This document shows, one piece after another, positions 1 to 9,850 of a stretch of 64,000 bases of DNA. The notes below the pieces were generated by a model. The model was not told the origin of the DNA, searched no databases, and saw only the letters and a list, made by a program, of their open reading frames with translations. The stretch covers positions 1,426,001 to 1,490,000 of the forward strand of contig NZ_LR216287.1 in NCBI RefSeq assembly GCF_900696045.1. The letters run 5' to 3'. Source of the stretch: Candidatus Nitrosocosmicus franklandus (GTDB taxonomy: Archaea > Thermoproteota > Nitrososphaeria > Nitrososphaerales > Nitrososphaeraceae). Each line of letters begins with the position of its first letter. Positions within the stretch are counted from its first letter, which is position 1. The position numbers and the translations under genes are program-made.

Positions 1-57
1 ACAAAGTTGGAAATAGGCAATGGAATTGGCAGAACTCTTCAATTAAGGCTTGCATAA
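1..57 (+). CDS. C-terminal end of an unidentified protein (partial)
   Basis: The frame beginning at base 1 is open until TAA at 55-57 and would encode an 18-residue C-terminus ending in LQLRLA. The gene would start outside the window. Too little is visible to name a product; the only support is the open frame at the edge and the absence of any other gene before 141. Confidence 0.3.
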   Translation, partial: TKLEIGNGIGRTLQLRLA

Positions 58-140
58 TTACAACAAATACTACTACACTGCTATCTGATTACGATTTATT
101 TCATCGGTTTGGTAACTGTATGAGGATTGTAAAGTCATTT

Positions 141-383
141 CTAGGCTTGTTTATTATCGTCATTTTTTCCCGGATATTCATTTGAATTGCTAATTTTTTT
201 TAACCTATTGTTCCACCACCTGCTCACTATAAACAAGGAAATTATGATCAGAATAACACATATTTCTAGTTGAAAAAATTTCATTAAATCCATAGTTCCA
301 AAGATCTCAATTATTACAACCCCCATTATACTTCCAGTAATTAGGGCTAGGAAAAATATCTTGATAACCTCCTTCTTTGTCAT
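141..383 (-). CDS. Small two-helix membrane protein, unknown function
   Basis: An 80-residue protein with an ATG start. Two hydrophobic segments (about residues 8-30 and 38-54) are joined by a short loop with acidic residues, and the C-terminal tail is polar and charged (lysine, asparagine, aspartate). This reads as a small two-pass inner membrane protein with a soluble tail. No family motif is recognised and the neighbouring kinase gene is 271 bases away, so no functional link can be argued. It could be lineage-specific. The hydrophobic pattern makes it more likely real than a chance frame. Confidence 0.5.
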   Translation of the reverse strand: MTKKEVIKIFFLALITGSIMGVVIIEIFGTMDLMKFFQLEICVILIIISLFIVSRWWNNRLKKISNSNEYPGKNDDNKQA

Positions 384-654
384 GTTATTGATTATTGTTG
401 TTAGTTAGCATCCTTCTATAGGTATTACCATATTTCTTTCTAGGAAATTGTTTAATATGTCTCATAGTATATTTGGCATTTGGTCATCAAATTCTGAAAG
501 TAGGATATCTAAATAAGCGTGGAAAAAGAGATTAAATCTCATCATTATAATGTCAAGTGTAAGAAAAGAAAATAGCAGAGATTGTGAAAGTAATAAAATT
601 AATTATGGCAGTGCTTGGCAGTGGGTAATAAGTAAAGGCCGCCCCTTTATTCCA

Positions 655-2736
655 TCAACCCATAGGTAAGCTGAAAGAAAATGTAGCGCCCTTGTTTTCA
701 TCATAGTTATTTTGAGCCCAAATTTGTCCACCATGTGCTTCGATGATACTCTTTGAAATAAACAATCCCAATCCAGTCCCCTGCTCCGATTTAGTTGCAA
801 ATTTTGTAAATAATCGTGACATAATATCCGGATCTATGCCTTTACCATTGTCTCTTATGGATACTACTGCCATTAACGCTTCATCTTCTGGATTTTCTGT
901 GGTTTCTATAGAACCTTCTTTCTTATGATGATGATGATGAAGATGATGAAGATGAAGATGATTATAAGTAGACAAATACGTCATGATTTCTTTTTTTAAT
1001 ACTTTTTTAGATGAAATGGTAATTGTTTGACCATTGGAAAACTTTATTGCATTGTTCAACAAATTTGAAATTACTTCAAAAATCCTTACTTTATCAGCAA
1101 ATACAGCAATTGGATCTTCTTCGGGCTCAAATAATATGTTGGGTTGTCCAGACGAGTTATTATAAGCTATATTTAGATCAGCCTTCCCATGGATATCTTT
1201 TATTACATTCCGTATTTTTTCATTCAAATTAAAATGCTCTTTTTGTAATTTCAGACGGTTGCTTTCAATTCTAGATGTATCTAGGATATCATCTACCAAT
1301 TTCTCAAGTCTTTGAGTATTTCTATATATTGAGACAAGGCCGTTGATAAAACTTCTTATATTATTATCATCTTTGACTATTCTTTGTAATTCTAATTTGA
1401 TACTGCTTAAGTTTTTTGATTGATCGCCAAGAAGAGAAGGAAGGTGAATCATTTCGATGAGTTCTAAATTTCCTGTTATCCCCTGTGTAGGTGTTCTTAG
1501 TTCATGAGCAGCCACATTTATGAATTCTTTTTGCATTATATCATGGGATTTTAACTCTTCGTTAGCTTTTCTTAATTTTTCTATCGTTTCTCTTAATTCT
1601 CTTGTCTTTTGCTTTATAGCATCATTTAGGAATCTATTCCATCTTAGTAGAAGAATAGCCGTTATCAGCGAAATAGCAATAATTACACCAATAATAGTAA
1701 AACTGGCAATGGTTTGATTTTCAACCAGAGACGCTACATCTTCGGCAAGAGTGTTTGGTACTGTTATAAATAATGTCCCAACTCTATAATTAAAATCATT
1801 ATTGCTTATTTGAGGACCCCAAACAGATTCGTATGCTATGGTGGTACTAGTATTTTCAAAATCAAATTGCTCGACACCACTTTGCGATGAAAACGCCACG
1901 TTAATTATTTCGTTAAATTCTTTTTCCTTGTCTTTTAAGACTGATTCTAAATATTCTTGAAAATCAGTTCCGAAATAGTTCTTGCCTAAATAGGTTTGAT
2001 TAGTTGTATGTATTATAGTTCCATTTCTGTCAAGAAAGCTAATATCGCCATTAAATTTTGGGTGTACAAGATCTTCAAGAAATTTTCCAAGTTTTTCTGC
2101 GGCTATGGCAGAAACAACAACACCTTTAAAAGACGATAAAGTAATGTTTTGAACCGAATCTGGAACTCCAGCAAATCCTCCTGCCTCGATAATCTCTTGT
2201 CTCTGTGTAGGATCTATTTCAAAGACAGGAGTAGAGATATACATTCTAGGAACGTTATCATTGGAATCCAAAACAGTGCTTATGAAAAAGCTGCCATTTT
2301 GTTTTGGAACCTGAAAGTAGTCCCGATGACTTAGGTTTATGCCTTTGAAATCAGGAAAAATTCCTTTATCTATTTCACTATATGTAGCTATTGTACCATT
2401 TTCATTCAAAAAATAATAACCATCTGTCACATTGTGTGAAGAAATTTGTGCTAGGTCGAGTAACGTCTGAATTGCCGTTAAGTTTCCCTCGATAGATGAA
2501 GGAGAAGTAGAAATTCTATCCAAGTTATGCTTTACATTGTAAATTGAATTCGTTAAAATATCGGAAATACTACCGGCTTCTATTTCTGCATTAGTTTGTA
2601 AAGAATCAATTGCCAAGCTCTTTATCTGGTTGGCTGTATCGATAAAGTAATTGTATGATACTATTCCTAAAATAATTGAAGAAATGAGTATGATGGGAAT
2701 AATAATGAAAGTCTTATTAAATTTTGATAACCCCAA
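655..2736 (-). CDS. Membrane sensor histidine kinase with extracellular Cache-type sensor
   Basis: The 693-residue protein has an N-terminal membrane helix (about 10-30), a long extracellular region (about 31-345) with Cache-like features such as the YYFLNENGTIATYSE and RDYFQV stretches, a second helix (about 346-368), a coiled coil (375-405), a HisKA domain with phospho-acceptor His411 in AAHELRTPTQG, and a HATPase_c domain with N box NLLNNAIKFS, G1 DNGKGID and G2 GTGLGLFIS. It should autophosphorylate in response to a small extracellular ligand. No response regulator lies beside it. Unusual is a histidine-rich insert (HLHLHHLHHHHHKK, about residues 592-605) inside the ATPase domain between the N and G1 boxes. 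The start is TTG; a 14-bp near-tandem duplication (taaccccaatgcta) spans it at 2727-2756. Confidence 0.9.
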   Translation of the reverse strand: MGLSKFNKTFIIIPIILISSIILGIVSYNYFIDTANQIKSLAIDSLQTNAEIEAGSISDILTNSIYNVKHNLDRISTSPSSIEGNLTAIQTLLDLAQISSHNVTDGYYFLNENGTIATYSEIDKGIFPDFKGINLSHRDYFQVPKQNGSFFISTVLDSNDNVPRMYISTPVFEIDPTQRQEIIEAGGFAGVPDSVQNITLSSFKGVVVSAIAAEKLGKFLEDLVHPKFNGDISFLDRNGTIIHTTNQTYLGKNYFGTDFQEYLESVLKDKEKEFNEIINVAFSSQSGVEQFDFENTSTTIAYESVWGPQISNNDFNYRVGTLFITVPNTLAEDVASLVENQTIASFTIIGVIIAISLITAILLLRWNRFLNDAIKQKTRELRETIEKLRKANEELKSHDIMQKEFINVAAHELRTPTQGITGNLELIEMIHLPSLLGDQSKNLSSIKLELQRIVKDDNNIRSFINGLVSIYRNTQRLEKLVDDILDTSRIESNRLKLQKEHFNLNEKIRNVIKDIHGKADLNIAYNNSSGQPNILFEPEEDPIAVFADKVRIFEVISNLLNNAIKFSNGQTITISSKKVLKKEIMTYLSTYNHLHLHHLHHHHHKKEGSIETTENPEDEALMAVVSIRDNGKGIDPDIMSRLFTKFATKSEQGTGLGLFISKSIIEAHGGQIWAQNNYDENKGATFSFSLPMG

Positions 2737-3531
2737 TGCTAGATAACCCCAATGCTAAATTAACTAAAGGATTATTTAATTAAGATTACTCAAACAATAT
2801 TATTTTCCCAATTGGATTAAATTCTACGTTAGAATTGAATTTTCTTTACCCATAGAACTATTGTTTCTATTATAAAGAAATATTCATTTTTTGAATTAGA
2901 TTCTTACTTTTTTTGGAAAGAACTCGTAATTCTTCAAAACCAGACATCATTAATTGATTTGATCTTAAAAATCGATAACAACAGAAGTTAGATCAAATAT
3001 CTACAATATTTTGAATACCTTTTGTATGTGTTAGATGAAAACCAAATAAACCCTGTATGAATGTGATATAGATTTGATCATTGTCAACATATGTGAATAG
3101 AGATAAAGACTTACTTAAATTGGTCCATTTCTATCTGTAAGTGTGACAAAATTATTTAGAGCCAAATTGTCTGTTATTATCCATAACATGAATATGAATT
3201 CTCTGAACCGTGTTAGGTTCAACTATATTAAACGTATGTGAGTTATGTCAAATAGAAATGTCTTTGTTATCACAATATCTGCTGATTATTATTCCAGGGA
3301 ATGTAGCTGACATAATTTATTAATTAATTAATTCTAGTAAGATGTTGTGTTTGTGATTATAGTTCAATGTTCTGGAAACCATTTTCATTAAACAATGATG
3401 TGTATTTGTATTCATGTTATTTTACCTTAAGTTAGAAATAGTAAATTTTAATATGAAATGACAGTCTAGAAAAGTATCCAAGGATAATTTGTTATTATTG
3501 TATATATTTTTTAACTAAAGGTGGAACTATA
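2737..3531. other. Intergenic region, no gene seen
   Basis: About 795 bases of very AT-rich sequence with stops in all frames. No tRNA, long repeat or convincing small ORF was found. It separates two genes read on the minus strand, so it must hold the promoter of the histidine kinase near 2740-2800. Confidence 0.5.
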
Positions 3532-3999
3532 CTAGTGACCGCCACAAGAACATGATGAACCTGCATGTAAATGATCATCATGAGAATTCACCTTTGTCAT
3601 TCCCCTTTTGCGGTACTCCTCTTGTGCTTCTGATGTATTTGTTCCAGTTTGGCTTCCGGAAGTAATGGTCTGATCGCTTGGATCCCTTTTTACAGCTGTT
3701 GGTTCGTGTTCATTTATTTTTGAGGGTGTCATGTGCTCATTTTCTCTATACGCTGTCAAAGGATCATCATCTCTATTTACATCTGTTCCATGTTCACCTT
3801 CTTCGTATTTTCTATCTACTCCATCTGTAACAGCAGTGGTAGTAGAAGAAGTAGAAGAAGAGTAATTATTTGAAGTATTAGTAGTATAAGATGAATCTAC
3901 AGTGTCTTTTGTGTTGTCTGCAACATCCTTTGTTGTATCTACAACTGTATTCTTTATACCCATAACTTTGTCCTTGATTTTATCAATAATTCCACCCAT
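3532..3999 (-). CDS. Hydrophilic LEA-like protein with metal-binding-type tail
   Basis: A 155-residue, strongly hydrophilic protein with an ATG start. The N-terminus (about 1-36) is an amphipathic helix with repeated KD/TKD units (DKIKDKVMGIKNTVVDTTKD), reminiscent of LEA and YtxH/CsbD-type stress proteins. A Ser/Thr/Asn linker (37-60) and a charged disordered part rich in H, E and D follow. The last 20 residues contain HDDHLHAGSSCSCGGH, a dense His/Cys cluster that could bind a metal. No catalytic domain is visible. A role in desiccation or osmotic protection, or in metal buffering, is inference from composition only. Confidence 0.6.
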   Translation of the reverse strand: MGGIIDKIKDKVMGIKNTVVDTTKDVADNTKDTVDSSYTTNTSNNYSSSTSSTTTAVTDGVDRKYEEGEHGTDVNRDDDPLTAYRENEHMTPSKINEHEPTAVKRDPSDQTITSGSQTGTNTSEAQEEYRKRGMTKVNSHDDHLHAGSSCSCGGH

Positions 4000-4386
4000 T
4001 ATTATTACAAATATACATTTTCAACATAGTATATTAGGACAATATTTAATTTCCATATTTACACGGTTATTTCTTCTTTGATTAGGTCTGTTGTATGATT
4101 CGTAGTTAGAATAGGTCGGTTACTTTAGCCAAACTATCATCAATCTAACCAACTAACCGTAATAATAGCTCAGTCAAATTATAAACACCACTCTAATGAG
4201 TTAAATAGAAAAATAGTCTGTTCATGATGAGATCATTACTTAGTATTTGTAGGAATTCAGAGTTTGAATGAGACAGCAATTCAAAAATTCTAAATTTTAC
4301 TGTACAATTTTAATATACCAACATTCTATTTTTTTGTTCTTATATTGTTTTTAAGCTTTCTATCATATTTATTATGTTGATTAATC
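4000..4386. other. Divergent intergenic region, no gene seen
   Basis: About 390 bases between divergently read genes. It should hold both promoters; no long repeat, RNA gene or credible small ORF is visible. Confidence 0.5.
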
Positions 4387-4686
4387 ATGGCTTTAGTAAC
4401 TAAAGATCGTAGATCAAAAGAAAGAAAGGAACGCAATACACATTATGATTCCTTGTATGATGTACTTTCATATCTTAGTTATTATCCAATTCCGTTAACA
4501 AAACACCGCCTATCAACAAACAAGAATGTATTATCATTACTATTGTCCAAACATTTAGTCAACCCAGTAACTGACAAGGATTTACTATTAAATAGTGGAT
4601 ATGAAGACGTTACTCATTATGTTATATCTCAAAAAGGCATAGAGTACATCAAAAGATACGAATCCCTTCAACAGTTGATTTCCTGA
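4387..4686 (+). CDS. Small winged-helix DNA-binding protein
   Basis: A 99-residue basic protein with an ATG start. After a charged N-terminus (TKDRRSKERKERN) the pattern DSLYDVLSYLSYYPIPLTKHRLSTN followed by LLSKHLVNPVTD and the C-terminal VTHYVISQKGIEYIKRYESLQQ matches the small archaeal winged-helix regulators that end in an ITxxGxxYL-like wing and helix. These act as monodomain transcription factors in Nitrososphaerota, where they are numerous. No target is evident: the gene stands alone with long spacers on both sides. Confidence 0.65.
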   Translation: MALVTKDRRSKERKERNTHYDSLYDVLSYLSYYPIPLTKHRLSTNKNVLSLLLSKHLVNPVTDKDLLLNSGYEDVTHYVISQKGIEYIKRYESLQQLIS

Positions 4687-5152
4687 TATGCCTAATCTAT
4701 AATTCTTATTGTTTAGAAATCCTGCAAAATTGATAATTTGTCATGTCATGCTCACTTTATGTATGCGTCATAGAGGAGGATATTGATCAGATATACATCT
4801 CTCTATTGAGAAATGTTAATAATCAAAAGGTTTGACATATAACCAACACAAATTACTTTTGACTATAATGTTCCTTTGCTACTGAATGTTTTACCTCAGA
4901 CTTTCAGAGGAAAAGTCAATAATAGACGAACCATGACTACACTTTTGGATGCATGGTAAAGTTTTGTATTATAAAGCAGAGATTGTTGACTCATTAAAGG
5001 CTAATGTTTAAAACATTTCAAAAAATTGACAATTATACAGTATGAAATCGTTTTTGGCCAGTTTATAAAAATTCTAATACAGATATATTCTAATCACAAA
5101 AGAAATTTATTGTGATTATTTTAATAGCCACGTGTCATTCATTTAAGTTACA
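4687..5152. other. Intergenic region, no gene seen
   Basis: About 465 AT-rich bases. No ORF with coding character, RNA gene or repeat is visible. The end of it must contain the promoter of the FMN reductase gene. Confidence 0.5.
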
Positions 5153-5722
5153 TTGGCATATATTGCAGTTTTTGTTGGATCAGTTAGAAGAGACAGAAAA
5201 GGAATTGCGGTAGCTAGATGGATCGAGAAAAAACTACAAGAAAGAAACCACAAAGTTTACTTTATAGATCCAATGGAACTAGACTTGCCGTTGCTAGACA
5301 GAATGTATAAAGAAATGGAGAATCCTTCTGAAAAACTTGTGCAACTACGAGACAAAATCAAAAATGCAGAGGGATATATTCCAGTTACACCAGAATATAA
5401 CCGAAGTACATCAAGTGCATTAAAAAATACTCTTGATTATTTTTTAGAAGAATATTATTTCAAACCTTCAGCTATAGTTTCCTATTCTCCAGGCATGTTT
5501 GCGGGGATCAATGCAGCACAGCAGCTAAGATTGATATTTGCAGAATTGGGTTCGCCATCGATACCGTCGTCATTTGCAATACCAAGAGTGCACAAAGTGT
5601 TTGATGAGAAAGGAAATTTAGTTGACGAATCATATGATAAAAGAATAAGCAAATTTCTTGATGAGTTTGAGTGGTATGTAAACGCATTGACATTTCAGAG
5701 ATCTAAAGGTACTCCTTATTAA
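5153..5722 (+). CDS. NADPH-dependent FMN reductase (flavodoxin-like)
   Basis: A 189-residue protein of the NADPH-dependent FMN reductase family, cytoplasmic. The phosphate-binding loop GSVRRDRKGIAVARW lies at about 9-23 and the family motif PEYNRSTSSALKNTLDYF at about 82-99, with a second conserved stretch FAGINAAQQLRLIFAELG around 119-136. Length is normal for the family. It would reduce FMN or quinone-like substrates with NAD(P)H; the physiological substrate cannot be read from sequence. The start is TTG; no ATG exists before the flavodoxin strand. It is a single gene with no operon partner. Confidence 0.88.
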   Translation: MAYIAVFVGSVRRDRKGIAVARWIEKKLQERNHKVYFIDPMELDLPLLDRMYKEMENPSEKLVQLRDKIKNAEGYIPVTPEYNRSTSSALKNTLDYFLEEYYFKPSAIVSYSPGMFAGINAAQQLRLIFAELGSPSIPSSFAIPRVHKVFDEKGNLVDESYDKRISKFLDEFEWYVNALTFQRSKGTPY

Positions 5723-5799
5723 TTGGTAAATACCTTCATCAACTTCAACTTCAACTTCAACCAAATATTCATCATTAAATAATACTTTAATATTCTGAT

Positions 5800-5928
5800 A
5801 TGTCTTCTATTGATAATAACAATATCTACAGATGTGAGGAATGTGACATGACCTTCAACAATGAAAAAGATTTTTTAGAACATAAGAACTATTCAAAATT
5901 TCGAAGTGAGGGATCCTGCTGGCAATAA
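5800..5928 (+). CDS. C2H2-like zinc-finger micro-protein
   Basis: A 42-residue frame from ATG at 5800 to TAA at 5926-5928. It contains YRCEECDMTFNNEKDFLEHK, the front half of a C2H2 finger (Cys12, Cys15, Phe19, Leu26, His28), but the second histidine is missing. Cys40 in the tail (EGSCWQ) could be the fourth ligand. Such one-finger proteins are known from archaea. The clear C-x2-C-x12-H pattern is the argument for a real gene. Confidence 0.6.
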   Translation: MSSIDNNNIYRCEECDMTFNNEKDFLEHKNYSKFRSEGSCWQ

Positions 5929-6201
5929 TATTAATTTATGATAAAGGATTTCAATGGATTCTGAAATAGACCCTGACATTTTTACGATAAATCTAAAATA
6001 GTAGTAGCATGTATATGCATTTTCGCACCTTATCTCGTCCAATTCAAAAAGATAATTGCATACTAATTGATATTTTATATAATCTATATAAAGTATCCAA
6101 ACCCATACCCATGATCAGTTGACAAGTAAACATATTCCATCTTGCCCCTGTGTATGGTATCGCAGGCTTTTTAAATCTATTTTACAACAATTGATCTATT
6201 C

Positions 6202-7050
6202 ATGTCCCCTAAATTTACTATTATTAATACCACTAAAAGTATATTCAATAATTTAACCAAAGACACTCAATTAAATAACTTTGGGAGAAGTATCAAGATC
6301 GTGTTTAAAGGAGCGCCTCCATACAACGAGTCAATTTTCAATTTTTTTTCAGTATCATCATCTCTTGTCATTGTAATTTTTACATTATCGCTAGTATCAA
6401 ATTTCACTTTTACAGATTCAAATCAGTATATAGTAAAAAATATTGCTTTTGCACAAACTCCTGATGATAACCTAACTCTATCCAACCTAATTAATCAAGG
6501 TTCATCTTATTACGGAAATCTTAGCTCTCCACTAGTTATAGTAGATTTTAGTGATTTTCAATGCCACCTTTGTAAAAGATATGTAGACAATACAGAACAG
6601 CAAATCAATTCATCATATGTCCAATCAGGTAAAGCAGTGTATGTATTTAAGCATCTTCCAAATAGAGGATTTGATTCTAAAAATACTTCGTTAGCGGCCC
6701 AGTGCACAAACGATCAAGGGAAATTCTGGGAGTTTCATAGGATTTTGTATGCAAATCAAGGTTCAATAGATTCGGGCTGGGCCAATAACGAAAACTTGAA
6801 GAAATTTGCTTCGCAATTACCTAATCTTAACATTACCGAGTTTAACTCATGTTTTGATACTAGAAAATATGAAACATACATAGACAGGGATATTTCCTTG
6901 GCAAATTCTTTAGGGTTTACAGAAACTCCGTCTTTTATTATAATGAATAGCGAAGGCTCAATTATTGAAAAGATTCAAGGTCCAAAGCCTTTCCCAATAT
7001 TCAAGGCAGTTATAGATAATTTGGAAAAACAAAATACTGTGGTAAACTAA
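6202..7050 (+). CDS. Membrane-anchored DsbA-like thioredoxin-fold protein
   Basis: The 282-residue protein has a polar N-terminus, a membrane helix (about 49-68) and a DsbA/Thioredoxin_4 domain (about 95-275) facing the outside. The active site is FSDFQCHLCKRY with Cys121 and Cys124 (CHLC). Typical family features follow: YVFKHLPN, AAQCTNDQGKFWEFHRILYANQ and the cis-proline loop ETPSFIIMN. It should oxidise or isomerise thiols of secreted proteins. The stop codon is directly followed by the ATG of a membrane protein with its own CxxC, so the two are almost certainly co-transcribed and may exchange electrons. The start is ATG; a later start would still retain the anchor. Confidence 0.88.
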   Translation: MSPKFTIINTTKSIFNNLTKDTQLNNFGRSIKIVFKGAPPYNESIFNFFSVSSSLVIVIFTLSLVSNFTFTDSNQYIVKNIAFAQTPDDNLTLSNLINQGSSYYGNLSSPLVIVDFSDFQCHLCKRYVDNTEQQINSSYVQSGKAVYVFKHLPNRGFDSKNTSLAAQCTNDQGKFWEFHRILYANQGSIDSGWANNENLKKFASQLPNLNITEFNSCFDTRKYETYIDRDISLANSLGFTETPSFIIMNSEGSIIEKIQGPKPFPIFKAVIDNLEKQNTVVN

Positions 7051-7566
7051 ATGTCAAGCCTTTTTGCATTTGCATTCAAAGTGGCATATGGTTCAAATCC
7101 AATTTTATATATTGGATTAACTATTGTGGTTTTTACTTTGTTTTGGATTTTTTTTAATGTCTTTGATGAACTTCTATATTTTTCTCCGATACTTTATTTT
7201 TATCTGCCAAACGATGCTATAGCTGGATTTATTTTATCTACTATCAGTGCATCTCTATTGGGAGTTGTTGTTTTAATGAACATTTATCTTATAAGAAATT
7301 CAAGTATCAAATTTGATAAATCATTAATTTCGAGTTCTTTTTTGACAATATTATCTAGTGCTTGTGCTAGTTGTTCTTCAATAGGGTTTGTCATAATTAC
7401 TACTTTTGGAAGTGCAGGTGTCATTGCTACTACCTTCATTACGAATTATCAAATACCCTTACGATTGGCTGCGGCAAGTATTTTGATTTTAGCTCTATAT
7501 ACCGTTTGTCGCAGGGTGACAAATAGTTGTTTATTAGACAACAAACAACATGAAAATCAAAGATAA
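7051..7566 (+). CDS. Polytopic membrane protein with a CxxC motif, likely partner of the DsbA-like protein
   Basis: A 171-residue protein with four or five hydrophobic segments. Its ATG abuts the stop of the DsbA-like gene with no spacer, indicating translational coupling. A cysteine-rich helix start, SACASCSSIGFV, carries Cys105 and Cys108 at the beginning of a membrane segment, followed by TTFGSAGVIATTFI. The arrangement of a CxxC at a membrane boundary recalls DsbB/VKOR or DsbD-type electron carriers, but the fold cannot be assigned from sequence alone. The functional link to the upstream gene is inference from coupling and from the shared CxxC chemistry. Confidence 0.7.
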   Translation: MSSLFAFAFKVAYGSNPILYIGLTIVVFTLFWIFFNVFDELLYFSPILYFYLPNDAIAGFILSTISASLLGVVVLMNIYLIRNSSIKFDKSLISSSFLTILSSACASCSSIGFVIITTFGSAGVIATTFITNYQIPLRLAAASILILALYTVCRRVTNSCLLDNKQHENQR

Positions 7567-8791
7567 AAATAATCACATATTTTCAGCGCACCCTTATTAC
7601 ATAAATAAACAGTAAATCGTAAATGAATATAGCTTCGCTAAAAGATAATAGCATATTATAGAAAGTGAGGCCGTTAATTTATGATCTCGTTTTTCTAGCA
7701 GGTGCATGTTAATTGCAAGGATGGATAGACACTAATAAAAATTGTATATTTTAGAAACCGTCGTTATCTACTTTTTTAGACATTAGTTTGTAATCTTAAC
7801 GTTTCCCTAATTATAAACTCCAATTAATAAGACTACTTATTTACTCATATCTAGTCTAAGATATTACTAAAGTGAAATATATTTAAATTCAAGATATTGT
7901 GTGTTTCAACTTTTGTGTTGATTATTTTTTCTTTAATGGGACTAGGTTTAATGCCTTAGGGGTTGGCAATTATCCTATTTCATTTGATACAATAATGCGT
8001 GCATGTTGATGGTGAAATCATATGTGCATTAGAAAAAATTGGTCTGTAAATACCCAATTTAAGAAACGATCATGACATCATGCAATTCGACAACCAACAA
8101 TATTCTTTAGAATCAAAAATTTATTTACTAGCAAAAAACCATTCAACTGTTATAGAATTTGATATACATTGATCTTGTAATGAAACAAAATGTCAAAGTT
8201 CTCAAGCATATCATAAATTATTTTTTTATGTCATCTTGATCCATCGCTAATTTTTTCATCAACCACTAAGTACATCTCTTTTCTATATGCAATTTCGAAT
8301 TCTAGCCGATCAATCATATAATTGAAATTGATGAATATCTATTATAATATCATATTTATTCGGATATAAACAAAACAAAAGGAAATCACCGAATCCTACA
8401 AACATTATTCCATTAACGTAAGAAACATCATGTAAGATGATCACATTGACTAAAAGTATATCAAATACCGTCATCAATAATAAAAAAATGAATCGCAGTA
8501 TAGAGCAGTACAACAAATATTGTCAACTAATTCTTCAAGGTAATCTTCATTCAAGTCTTATTACATAATAGTTTCATATTATCAAAAACATTTATCAGTA
8601 TAATACTATCGATTCTAAACTGTAGCAGGTTGAATAAACAGGAAAATTATAATCTAACAAGCATTATAGACGATAAGAAGTTGAAAGGATCTTGGTCATG
8701 GATTCATAAAGCATCACTTTATTAAAAACTGTTGATAAATTTAGTAATCATTAAAGAAATGCTTTAATTACCAACATTTAATTGATGTTGA
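7567..8791. other. Long gene-poor intergenic region
   Basis: About 1.2 kb with no credible gene. A 68-codon open frame at 8310-8516 (minus) is rich in Ile, Phe and Tyr and looks like chance translation of AT-rich DNA. No RNA gene or long repeat was recognised. Confidence 0.45.
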
Positions 8792-9307
8792 ATGAAAATG
8801 CATACGAAACATAACAATGTTAAAGACATATTTTTATATGGTTTATTTATAGTAGCGTTGGCTAGTTTAACATTTGCTACTAGTCAAATAGTATCAGTAG
8901 AAAATGGAAACAACATAGTATCAGCTCAGCAAGAGGAAGAACAACAGCAACAAAATCAATCATCGTCATCGGTACCCCATAATGCAAAAGGACATGAATC
9001 TCATCAAGTAATAATTTTTCAAAATTCTAGTGACGGCACAGCCTATTCAGGGACAGTAACTTTCAATCTCTCAAAACCTGCAGATATCATATCTTTTGAA
9101 GAGATTACAGATGAACAATCTACTGATAATGTAACCAAGAATATCTGGGAAGTTGGAGACAGGAAATTTGTACCAAATACACTTTTAAAAAATGTAACGA
9201 ACGGAACTGTTAACTTTAATGGAAGTGGAATATTAGCACATAGTACTTTGGGTGATGTATATATAGGTACATTTACTCTAAATGATGTAAAGACTACAAG
9301 AAAGTAA
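8792..9307 (+). CDS. Secreted protein of unknown function
   Basis: The 171-residue protein starts with a signal peptide or anchor (hydrophobic stretch about 13-30, then VSAQQ near 45, a plausible cleavage zone). A Gln/Glu-rich linker is followed by a beta-rich domain with AYSGTVTFNLSKPADIISFEEI and VNFNGSGILAHSTLGDVYIGTFTL. It should be exported to the pseudoperiplasm or surface. Secreted proteins of this layout are common in Nitrososphaeraceae, but no named domain can be assigned. The start is ATG at 8792 (a second ATG is two codons in). Confidence 0.7.
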   Translation: MKMHTKHNNVKDIFLYGLFIVALASLTFATSQIVSVENGNNIVSAQQEEEQQQQNQSSSSVPHNAKGHESHQVIIFQNSSDGTAYSGTVTFNLSKPADIISFEEITDEQSTDNVTKNIWEVGDRKFVPNTLLKNVTNGTVNFNGSGILAHSTLGDVYIGTFTLNDVKTTRK

Positions 9308-9850
9308 TAATTCATAAATTTTTTTTGCCGCCTACGCCGAATTTAGAATGAGTGTTATCTGTACGGTACATTCGCACTCACTCACTCACTCTCTATTTAC
9401 GGATTATCAATGCACGAAAAGAAGTAAGGGTCAAAAATAAATCCCAGAAAAGAGTTGACACGAGCTTAAAATGTTGTCAATTTTGAGATGCGAGATGTCA
9501 ATAGATTTTGCAATAGAGCATTTACAAAAAGAATTAGAAACATTATAAAACAGCACAACTAAACCAACAACACTATAATTTAAGGATTCCAGTAAGCTAT
9601 TACACATTAACCCTCGAGAGCTATGAAATGATACCAAATTATGACATTATTGGATTGTAACACTAGTTAAAATTATTTCTCATTAATCCTTTAAATAAGA
9701 TTGTCATTCCAAGAGCAATCCATAAATAGAAAATGTTGAACGGCAACAACATATGTATGATTATTGAAGATAAGTTGTTGATATGATGATTCATTTTTAA
9801 TAGATCTTAGATAACTTTGGCCAACATCGCTTATAACGTGTTTATAAATT
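9308..9850. other. Intergenic region with a short CACT repeat
   Basis: About 540 bases without a supported gene. Near 9370-9390 the tetranucleotide CACT is repeated about four times in tandem. An open frame at 9431-9637 (minus) has no coding character. Confidence 0.45.

Noticed and set aside
603-800. 65-codon frame overlapping the end of the histidine kinase
   Set aside because: Shadow frame of the kinase's conserved G2-box region.
8310-8516. 68-codon open frame on the minus strand
   Set aside because: Composition (Ile/Phe/Leu/Tyr) follows from AT-rich DNA; no motif, no promoter evidence, isolated in a gene-poor stretch.
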